This document shows, in pieces, positions 13,201 through 25,200 of a stretch of DNA of 64,000 nucleotides. Source of the DNA: Liolophura sinensis. Taxonomy: Eukaryota; Mollusca; Polyplacophora; Chitonida; Chitonidae. Below the pieces are notes generated by a model. The model searched no databases, was not told where the DNA came from, and saw nothing but the letters and a program-made list of their open reading frames with translations. The first letter of the stretch is position 1. The number at the start of each line of letters is the position of its first letter. The stretch lies in NCBI RefSeq assembly GCF_032854445.1, contig NC_088300.1, positions 68,422,984 to 68,486,983 on the forward strand, in the 5' to 3' direction. The position numbers were made by a program, and so were the translations under genes.

Positions 13201-16200
13201 CTGAAATGCGAGCCAGAATAATAGGCGTGAAGGCTCAAATGGAGAGTTTTGATTATTTTTTTGCATTGAACTTGGGACAGAGGATATACAGTCATACTGA
13301 CAATTTGTCCAAAACATTGCAGCAGGGCAAACTCTCGGCAGTAGATGGTCAGCGTAACGCAGAGCTTGTCGCTAGTGTTCTACAGAATATGAGAACTGAT
13401 GACAATTTCAGTGCATTCTACGCTGTTGTCAACAGCAAAGCTACTGAGCACGAAATAGCTAAACCATCGCTACCAAGAAACCGGTCGGCCCCACGTAGAT
13501 TTGAAGTTGGTGAAGGGGAAGCAACGTTTCCCAGAACATGCGAAGATCGATACCGCAGGATATATTTTGAAGCGATTGACCTCTCTGTTAATGCTATCAA
13601 AAGCCGCTTTGAGCAGCCAGGGTTCAAGGCCTATGCAGAGATGGAGAGTTTGCTCATGAATTGCCTAAACGGAGAGGACTATGCGGCAGAGTTGGCTTTC
13701 GTTGAGAGTGAGTATAGTGGCGATATTGACCTCTTCCAATTTGAGTCCCAGCTGACACTGTTCAAGGCAATGTTGCCAAATGAGACTTACGCCTGTTTTC
13801 GAGATATCTACTCAGCTTATATTCAACTCAGCCTGGGGAATAAATGTTTGGTTTCAGAAGTTGAAGTTTTGATGAGACTCATTTTGGTCAATCCAGCCAC
13901 CGATGCTGTGGGTGAAAGATCCTTTTCTACAGCTGGCTTAAAGAGCTGGCTTAGATCGTCAATGAACCAGTGTCGATTCAACAATTTGGCAATTCTGACT
14001 GTCCACAAGGAGCGCACTGATGCCATAGATTTAGTATCCGTAGCTAATCAGTTCAGCTCCTTAAATGAGAATCGAGTAGCCACTTTTGGAACCTTCAAAA
14101 AGGGAGACTTTGACAGAGCTCATTAGGCCTAGATCTGCTGCGTAACCCAGATGAGAATGGCGACTTTGAATTGTGACTCTAGTTTTAGGCTGTTATGGTG
14201 CTTGTTTTGGAGGAAACTCACAATATCAGCATGCTTGTCACTTAAGCTGTTCTCAGCACTTGCATATTTACCATTGAAATTCTTCAATCTCTAATTAGCG
14301 AATATACAGAACTGCCGTTTAAAAAGTTACCGTATATACCGATTAGTCATTACAACCTTGTTGTGATGGTTGCTTGGTCGAATTAGGGTTTCCGTGTATT
14401 CAGCAATCTATTTCTGTCCTATATGATGGCGGGGAGACATTAGCCACTTTGTTGTTACCACCACAGGAGTTGTTACCACAGAGATATAGTCTCAGCGGTA
14501 TATTCAAGTTACTGCCAACGTTAATGTTTGTAATAGTCGTTTTAATCAATCTTAATGAAAGATTAAGATCCGAAATTTTGTAGTTCCTTAATTGTTTTCA
14601 AAATCCAACAACACCATTGGTGTTTCAAGTTATTGCAATTAAGTCACTTTTCTCGCTCATTCATCCTTCTCTTTTTAGCGCCGTAAATCGCCGAAATCGC
14701 GTCTCCGGCCATCTAGGGTTTCAGAGCTTCCGGGGCCTAGGCGGCCCCTGGACCCTCGCCTGTAGGGCAGGGATAATCGTGCCGGGCCTGCAGTTAGCCC
14801 CCCCACTTCTCAAATCGCTCCGCGGGCCCTGCGTGGTGATGGTGGGTTATTGAATATTGTTCCTTTAAGTAAGTTGCAAGAGCAGCAAGGCCAAAACAAC
14901 TGTAAACATTGTATTTATAAGAAGCTTTAGATAGTTTCCTAACCAATTGCTAGCCAAGTGACTGTGGCAATGTATTTTCAACCAATGTCTTTACATGTGA
15001 TGAGTAAGGCTTAAAAGGGAAGATACGATGTTTCACAGGTCTGGACGACGTCAGCTTTGATAATACCACAATGTGTCTCAACAGTACACATCAAATAGAG
15101 TTGTTCCGATGCATGGATATACTGAATGACGAAATTCAATTCCACTCCGAACGACAGTACCAGGCGTCCGATGTTTTCCGGAAGTCCATCAACAGGTAAA
15201 ACATTCATGAAAAAGATCAATATGGACATCAACCATCTTCATAAATTTTTGTCGATCTGCTAGACATTATGGTCATTTGTTTATTTGATTGAAGTAAACG
15301 TTCAAGTTTTCTCCGTTGTTAAAAGATTGACATTTATCCTTCACGCTAGTAAGTAGTAAATATGCCAAATGATTGTGCTTCATCCACTCTTGAATGATTA
15401 GTCATAAAACTGATATGTAAAAACATAACTAAATAACGGGCATGCAAACATACAGTGAAAAATTATGAACAAATTACAGAATAACAGACACTGTAATCCA
15501 TATTTACATATTTATTTATTTTATCGGTGTTTTACGCCGTACTCAAGAATATTTCACTTATACGACCGTGGTCAGTATTATGGTGGGAGGAAACCGGACA
15601 GAGCTCGCGGCAAACCCACGATCATCCGCATCTGCCAGACTTAAAATAACAGGTATACCAACGGAGTCTCTAAGTCATAAAAATAACAGGTATACCAACG
15701 AAAACTCTAAGTCATTACTATGTAAATACTAGGGATACAAACAGACATTTTATTTAAGCAATTAATTAATAACAGAGTCACAAATAGAGGCTGATTCATA
15801 ACTAAATAGCAGATACTAACGGACACTAAGCCATTACTTAATATTAGTATTACAAACAGGCACCACAAGCTATTACTAAATAATAGTATTACAAACGTGT
15901 ATCCCAAACCATTACTAAAAAGAAGGTTTGCAAGAAAACGCCGTATTAAGCATATTAATAAAAACAGCCATTACTAAACAGCTGTATTACCAACACACAT
16001 GGTAAGCCACTACTAAATGACAGGATTACAAACAGACACTGTGAGCCATTACGAAATACTACAATAACTGCAACAAAACAGATCCGTGAGCTATAACTTA
16101 ATAACAAGATACAACCTACGCCATAGGCCACAACTAACTTGCAGTAAACAGACAGACATCGTGAGCTAAATAGCTGCATTAAGGATAGACACTGTTACCA

Positions 16201-19200
16201 CATTACTTATACACAGTGTATTAGTCATTAAAAACAACATGTATACAAACAGAACTCATGAGCCTTTAGTAAATAACAGGTACACATACACGACCACCCT
16301 ACCCGAACCCCACCACCCCACCTCCACACGCACACACTTATTACCGGATAGCAGGTATACAAACATCGTGCACCGTTGTAGGCCATTTGTAAACTACACT
16401 GTGGGTCATTACTACACTACGCTGTATGCCATTTGTAAATTACACTGAAAGTTATTACTACATCACGCTGTAGGCCATTTGTAAACAACACTGTAGGTCA
16501 TTACTACCCTGTGCTGTAGGCAATTTGTAAATTACACGGTAGGTCATAACTACACTACTTTGTAGGCCATTTGTAAACCACACTGTCGGTCATTACTACA
16601 CTACGATGCAGGGCATTTGTAAACTACACTGTAGGTCATTACTACACTACGCTGTGGGCGATTTATAAACTACACTGTAGGTCATTACTACACTACGCTG
16701 TGGGCGATTTATAAACTACACTGTAGGTCATTACTACAACACGCTGCAGGCCATTTGTAAACTACACTGTAGGTCATTACTACACTACGCTGTATGCCAC
16801 TTGTAAATTACAATGAAATTCATTACTACAACACACTGTAGGTCATTTGTAAACAACACTGTAGGTCATTACTACACTGCGCTGTGGGCAATTTGTAAAT
16901 CACACTGTAGGTCGTTACTAAAACACGCTGTGGGCCATTTGTAAACTACATTGTAGGTCTTTACTACACTGCGCTGTAGGCCATTTGTGAACTACACTCT
17001 AGGTCATTACTACACTACGCTGTGGGCGATTTATAAACAACACTGTAGGTCATTACTACACTACGCTGTAGGCCATTACTACATTACCATGTAGGCCATT
17101 TGTAAACTACACTGACGGTCATTACTACATTACGCTGTAGGCCATTTGTAAACTACACTGTGGGTGATTACTACACTACACTGTAGGCCATTCGTAAACT
17201 ACACTGCAGGTCATTACTACACTACGCTGTAGGCAATTCGTAAGCTACACTGCAGGTCATTACTACACTACGCCGTAGGCAAGTTATAAACTACACTGCA
17301 GGTCATCACTACACTGCGCTGTAGGCGATTTACAAACTACACTGTAGGTCATAACTACACTACGCTGTAGGCCATTTGTAAACTACACTGCAGGTCATTA
17401 TTACACTACCCTGTAGGCCATTTGTAAACTAAACTGTAGGTCATTACTACACTGCGCTGTAGGCCATTTATAAACTACACTATTGGTCATTACTACAACA
17501 CCCTGTAGGCCATTTGTAAACTACACTGTAGGTCATTACTACACTACGCTGTATGCCATTTGTAAACAACACTGTAGGATATTACTACCCTGCGCTGTAG
17601 GCAATTTGTAAATTACACTGTAGGTCGTTACTAAAACACGCTGTGGGCCATTTGTAAACTACACTGTAGGTCATTACTACACTACGCTGAAGGCCATTTG
17701 TGAACTACACTGTATGTCATTACTACACTACGCTGTAAGCCATTTGTAAACTACACTGTATGTCATAACTACACTACGCTGTAGGCCATTTGTAAACCAC
17801 ACTGTATGTCATTACTACACTACGCTGTAGGCCATTTGTAAACTACACTGCAGGTCATTGCTACACTTCGCTGTAAGCCATTTGTAAACTACACTGCAGG
17901 TCATTACTACACTACGCTGTATGCCATTTGCAAATTACACTGAAAGTCATTACTACAACACACTGTAGGCCATTTGTAAACAACACCGTAGGTCATTACT
18001 ACACTGCGCTGTAGGCAATTTGTAAACTACACTGTAGGTCATTACTAAATATAAGCGTCAAGTCTGACATTCCTATACCATTCGTAGTCCGTAAAACACG
18101 CTGTAGGCCATTTATAAACTATATTGTAGGTCATTACTACACTACGCTGTAGCCCATTTATAAGCTACACTGTAGGTCATTACTACCCTGTGCTGTAGGC
18201 CATTTGTAAACTACACTGTAGGTCATTATTACAACACGCTGTAAGCCATTTGTAAACTACACTGCAGGTCATTATTACACTACGCTGTATGCCATTTGTA
18301 AATTACACTGAAAGTCATTACTACAACACGCTGTAAGCCATTTGTAAACTACACTGTAGGTCATTACTACACTGCGCTGTAGGCCATTTGTAAATTACAC
18401 TGTAGGTCATTACTAAAACACACTGTAGACCATTTGTAAACTACACTGTAGGTCATTACTACCCTGTGCTGTAGGCCATTTGTAAACTACACTGTAGGTC
18501 ATTACTACAACACGCTGTAAGCCATTTGTAAACTACACTGCAGGTCATTATTACACTACGCTGTATGCCATTTGTAAATTACACTGAAAGTCATTACTAC
18601 AACACGCTGTAAGCCATTTGTAAACTACACTGTAGGTCATTACTACACTGCGCTGTAGGCAATTTGTAAATTACACCGTAGGTCATTACTAAAACACGCT
18701 GTAGGCCATTTGTAAACCACACTGCAGGTCATTACTACACTACGCTGTAGGCCATTTGTGAACTACACTGTAGGTCATTACTATACTACGCTGTAGGCCA
18801 TTTTCAAACTATACTGTAAGTTATTACTACACTACGCTGTAAGCCATTTTTAAACTACACTCTAGGCAATTATTAATTGACATTGCAGGCCTTTGTTAAA
18901 CTACACTGTACGCCCTTACAAAACAACATTGTAGGCCATTTTTAAACTATACTGTACGCCATTACTAAACAACATTGTAGGCCATTTGTAAACTACACTG
19001 TATGTCATTACTAAACAACATTGTAGGCCATTTGTAAACTACACTTTAGGCCATTCTTAAACAATGTTGTTGGCCATGTTTAAAGTACACTGTAGGCCAT
19101 TACTAAACAGCTCTGTAGGCAATTTTTTAATTACGCCGTAGGTCACTACTAAACAACAGGATTACAAACGGACATGCAGGAAAAACAGTGTGTGATATTT

Positions 19201-22200
19201 ACTTTGTCGGAGTTCTTAAATACATCATAGTTCGTATTCAGCACAGTGTCTAGGAAATTTCATGCTATGTAATAATTAATGGAACCATTTTGTGGCAGGG
19301 GTATTGTGACAAACTGCAGAGTCGCGATGTTTTGATTTTGTTACTTACCTACATGTGCGTGTAATCCCAGCAGACAATTAACAAATACATAGAGCAAGCA
19401 AAGCCACCAAACACTTACGTCACCGTTCAATTTCTGCAGGTTTGCTACTGCTGCCGTCAACTGCATGTTCAGCTCTATAAACCGCTCCCCATGTAACCAA
19501 GCAACGAAGAACGTGATGTATCTCGTTGCTAAGCTACAACTGCCCAGTTTTATCGACGAAACAGAATTGGAATTGGATGAAACAACCACAGCCGTACGTA
19601 CACAACTAAGTCACTGATTTAACGGAATTCGGATAGATCTGGAAGCGCTAGATATATTAACTAGATCTGATATCTGTCATTTCTACACAGAGGTCAAACC
19701 TTAAAACCGATCAGATTTGTCGTTTTAACTGAAAATACGTTTTGAGCAAGAATTCAACTGGACCAGGGATTGACGAGCTGAAATCTGGTATTTCTTCTGG
19801 GCCCGGCTGTTCAAAAGTATTTTAAGACTTAATACCAAATATATCTGTAAGCCAAGGCTTCAATTTGTACTTAGCTAATAATAATTGCGCAATAGTATAT
19901 TAAATATTAATTAAATCTACTCCTGTTATACTTTGACTTTGGGCACCAGTAATGGCAACTGATTTGGCTAAAATTTTCAATATAAAATAATACTTAATTC
20001 CAGTATTAGCTAATACACTTTCGAAACACTGGGTGCAGGCTCTCATATCACGAAGCTGTCTTACTCTGAAGACAGACGCAGCCTTAACTTTAATATAAAT
20101 TACAGCGCTAAATTTACGATTTACCAGATTGCAATATGTCGAAGTTCGACAGTTAAATAATCTAAATTCCTGGAATTACAATATGTGGCATGTATGTAAC
20201 GCCTATGATTTACACGGAATTGATTATAAGATGTACTGTTAGTAAAGTACAACGTTTTGACTTTCTTACGACTTAGTTGCGCACTCCCTGTTATATATTT
20301 GCTTCCAGGACTTTTCTTCTATTATCCGCTGTACAGTCGGGGTCTACGGAGATCCCCATTTAAAACTGTGCGAGTTCGATGGTTTAGTCACGTGTTCTGC
20401 ACAGGGACAGCAAACCTACATCAAGAACGATTGGTTCACCGTGACAGGAAATAACGTCAGAGTTGGAGTCCGGTCCAACAACCCACCTATTACATCTATG
20501 AGATCGGTAAGTTCAAGGTCACGGGCGATTAATTGATTGGCATGTCCAGGTGTACATCTAGTCGGGTAATCTAAGGATATTCGACTCAAAATGAACGGCT
20601 CTGCGTTAATTTTTTCTATGCGTTCCGTGAACAACAAGAGAAAAGTTTCACGTTCAAACTCCCTGATTACTAAAGGTAAAAAAGCAGTCATTTTTTATTA
20701 AATTTAGTAAAACATGGGCGTCTGGAAAAAGTTTCACAAAAATTTATTTAGAGCAGCCTAATGGTGGATAAATCTGAGGAGCTGAAAGCTTATAAAGTTG
20801 AGAAGTTCCTGAGGTAAAAAGTTATCATTTGTACCCCTGGAACAGTGTAAGACAGGTAATGGGTATAAATAAATGAAAACAAAAAGTGTATAACATTTAT
20901 GAGTCACATAATATTTATTTATTTATTTGATTGGTGTTTTACGCCGCACTGAAGAATATTTCACTTATATGATTGCGGCCAGCATTATGGTGTGGGAAAC
21001 CCACGAGCATCCGCAGGTTGCCGCAGACTTTCCCACTTACGGCCGGAGAGGAAGCCAGCATGAGCTGGGCTTGAGCTCACAGCGACCGCTTTAGTGAAAG
21101 GCTCCTGGGTCATTACGCTGCGCTAGCGTGCTAACCAACTGAGCCACGGAGGCCCCATAATACAGCACGACGTTCTTATTTTTGGCGATAAAAAGGCTCG
21201 AACACGAAACTGACCGATTCAGCTTTTTGTAACAGCTTATGTTTTTAATTTTCAGTTGTTTACCCTATATCCGTGGCACGTTTGTAAAGCGGACATGTTT
21301 GCATTCATAAGGGAACTGTTACCCATATACATAGCACCAACCAAATACTGATGCTACATGAACTGCGTTCATAAGCTGCGCTCTTTACGCAAAATCTAAC
21401 CCAAAATCTACGATCACCTAAATTGGTTTAGATTGTCCTAGAATTATAGTCAAGTTCAGTGTTGTCACTTTGAGGCACTGCCTGTTCTTGTTATATGACA
21501 AGTTTTAAGTCTCCTTGCCAATTTGCACAGTGGACGTAATGTAATGGGGGAACATTTAGCGCTTTGTAGATTTCAACCTGAAGTTTGCTGCCTTGACGGC
21601 AAGTTTAAATTATTAATATTAGATAACAGATTGTATTAATAAGCATAGGGAGAAACTATGCTACAAGACTTGAAATAACTTTAATGCTGGTAGGTGACAA
21701 GGCTGACAAAATTTCCAACTTTCTACATCTTTTGATCAGAAAAAATGTGAAAAAAAGGTGGCTGTGTGGAAGTATTACTGGGTGCAAGACTTTGTCCTCT
21801 TGTGTATTTTATTTCCAGGTTTGTGCTGAACGTAACAAATCAACCTAGTTTGTTGATTTATTTATTTGACTCGTGTTTTACGCCGTACTCAAGAATATTT
21901 CGCTTATACGACACCGGCCACCATAATGGGAAGAAAAACTGACAGAGCCTGGGTGAAAACCACGATCACTCACAGGTTGCTGGAAGGCCTTCGCACATAT
22001 AAGCCGAAGAAGAAGCCAGCATGGGCTGGACGTGAACTCACAGCATTTAGTTCGTGGACCTTAAAGATATGTATTACTTCTTTCAATGGCATTTAAGGTA
22101 TCAGTATTCATTTAAAAATAACGTATGATAAATGTCGCTTTTGGGGTCTACTTGCAAAATTTGGTAATTTTCCAGGTCGAAATCACTTTCCACTCTCTGG

Positions 22201-25200
22201 ACTCTGGTGAGACTGTGGCCACGTACTCTGGATCCAATGCCAACTTACCGACGGTGTTTGACAACACAAACATGACATCTCTGGGTGAAGGTAAAGACAA
22301 CTTTCACTGACTTGAAAGATTCACGTTAATATACATGTAGCACATTCCATTATGTTTCTTGTTTCACAGTGTAGAAGATTTTCTCACTTTAACATCCCTT
22401 TATGAGCCATATCAGAGTCGGTTAGAGTCTCATTTTAAGACCTTTTTATGAAAGATATTAGCGAAGGTCAGAGTCCCATTTTAACATCTCCTTGTGAGCC
22501 ATATCCGAGAAGGTCAGAGTCTCATTTTAACAGCTCATTGTAACCCATATCAGGGAAAGCCAATGTCTCATTTTAACATCTCCTAATGAGCCATATTAGA
22601 GAAGGTCGCTCTCATTTTAACATCTCACATTAGAGGAGGTCAGAATCCCCTTTCAATACCACCATAATAGAGGTCAATATATCATTTTAACACATCCTTA
22701 TGAGCCATATCAGAGATGGTCTGAATCTCATTTTAACATCTCCTCATGGGCCACGTCGGAGGAGGTCAGAATCTCATTCTAACACATCCTTATGAGCCAT
22801 ATAAGAGAAGATCAGAGTCTAATTTTAACATCTCTTTATCAGCCATATCAGAGGAGGTCAGAATCCCATTTTAACATCTCCTTGTGCGCCATGCCAGAGG
22901 AGATCAGAGCCTGATTTTAACATCTCCTAATGAACCATATCAGAGGTCAGAATCTCTTCGTCCTAAAAAGCCGGAGACTTATATGATGTCGTGTTCTTGA
23001 AGGTCAAGAACCTGACCTTTTAGGGTAACGGTGATCTTCCAATCGAATTTCTCAAATCAAGTTTTGAAAGATATATTAGAACGAAGAGGATTCATAAGTA
23101 ATTTTTGAATGTTGTTGTTTAGGGAATGACAAAGTGACGTTGAGCCTGAACAATTACCGTCAGGTAATGTTTGTCCAAGAATCCACCGGTATGGTCCTCA
23201 ACCTACGACAGTGGTCTGGTAATTATTTCTTCACGTTGAGGGTGGCCCAGAATGTCATCAAAAAGTCCCACGGTTTACTGGTTACTGGTTGTCCAGAGTC
23301 GGAGACAATAAGCAGATGTAAGTATTAACAACCGTTTCATATGTCTGGTCACATGACATTTTTTTTAAGTTATCGTGTGCTTCCTAGGAAGCATCAAGCA
23401 GCCTGACTACAATATAACATTTACTATTTGCCTCACGTCGCAGCTATTGTGAATTTGTGCTTTTCTCCAAATGTTCCAGTGGATTCATTCATTTTTGTTT
23501 CGTAAATGTTACAAGCTTCTCTGTTCCGGCGCCCGATGCTAACGAGGCGGAAGCGAGCCACAGAGGATGAGTGCGAGAATGCGTGTAACGCTACAGTGAC
23601 TGACCCCTACTTCCGGCAGACCTGCAAGTTTGACTGCTATGCCATGGACGACATTGACGTAAGTTTAGCACTACCCATATCACGTGTCACCCGCTAACAG
23701 CGTGACAATGTAACTCAGGTAGAGAGCTATGTGCTCAGTTATTCATTGTGTACGTCACAAATATGTCGGCATACTGGTAATGCTTTTTATCCAAAGTAAT
23801 AATGCCTAAATGCGCTTTCCGAACAAGACGGCAGAGCCCCTGGGAAACCCACGACCATCCGTGGGCTTCTGGCAGACCTTCCCGCGTACGGCCAGATAGG
23901 AAGCCAGCATGAACTGGACTTGAACTCACACCGACTGCATTGGTGGGAGGCTTCATTGCGCCCAGTTGGCGTGCTAACTCCCTCGGCCACAGAGGCCCCT
24001 TTATTGCAAAAAGAAGTTTAAATCCGTTGCCGATGAAAATATTATGTTTTACTTTTTGGTACCAAAAAAGGAAAAAACAAAAAACAAAAAAACTGATGGA
24101 ATAACTTTACGTCGCATACATGTTGAGGCACCACCTTGCGTGTCATCACACCGATAGAAACAGATAAATAAAATTAATTACACCTAATTAAATAGGCCAG
24201 GCATGATTGCATGACTGTGCCTAAAAATATCACTATCCGGGTGTAAAAATGTTCCTGAATATGGTAAATAATGCGTCTGGACTACTGTGTCCACTCGTCT
24301 AAATTACTGAGGCTAGTACTGCCAGTTCAATGGCTGTGTCTAATACTGCAGTGGGCTTCGTCCAATACCCTCGGCGACAAATAAAGCCACTGACTGTGTT
24401 CAGCATTAATGACTCAACGTGTCCTTTCCTGCATGTGGGTAGAGATAAAATGTTAATTAGTTTTATTCGTATATATCGATATATTATCTAATTGTTGTTT
24501 AACGTCGTGCTCAGTAATTATTCACTTAATTGGTAGCGGTCAGGTTTATGTGTTAAAGAAAGCCCGAGGGAAAATCAAGAGCGCTTGTAAACATACTGGC
24601 TTAAAGCTGACCGAGAGTTCGATTCAAACCTCCCCTAGCATAGCTTATTGACTAAGGAATGAATAAATGAATGCTTGTAATTTTACGTCGTACTTAGCAA
24701 TTTTTCAGTCATCTGGCGACGAAGAGTCATTAGGAGTCCATGCCGGGCAAAGTGCTGCCACAACTTAAGCATCATGCCGAAGACACCAGACATAACACCC
24801 AACGCGGTCACATTATACTGACACCAGAGCCATTCAGTCATGTTGCCTTGTCTTAACCTCTTGGTGTTGAGCGTCGAGCGAGGAGGCAATAAGTACCATT
24901 TTGAAACCCTTTTGGTATGACCCGACCCGGTTTGATCCCAATCCCGACTGCTCTGGCCATTAGATCGCTGAAGCTGTCAAATAGTCACCAAGCTAGAAGA
25001 GTTATTAGTCTCAAGATTTCTCAGCAGGCTGTAGGGAGTGATTTTGATTATATGTCATTTCTCTTTTTAAACTACTTATTGGAATGTATATTTCCCCTCT
25101 CGTTCCCAGGCTGGCACAAACATGACTGCGTCCGCTGAAGAGGACATCAGGATAGTACTTGAGATGGATGAGGAGATCATCGCTAAGGCCATCACTCCCA

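Noticed and set aside
16352-19140. CRISPR-like array appearance
   Set aside because: Units are contiguous with no unique spacers, and the context is a eukaryotic intron; it is satellite DNA.
19341-19589. Minus-strand 82-codon frame with a good GTAAGT donor
   Set aside because: It overlaps RGM gene 1 exon 3, whose phase, length and paralogue match are much stronger; treated as a shadow.
20913-21156. tRNA gene in the right part of this and other SINE-A copies
   Set aside because: The tRNA-like head continues into the SINE body, lacks a proper cloverleaf 3' half, and recurs as a dispersed repeat.
23478-23515. Earlier CAG acceptor for RGM gene 1 exon 7
   Set aside because: The frame from it meets TAA before the conserved RRKR segment.
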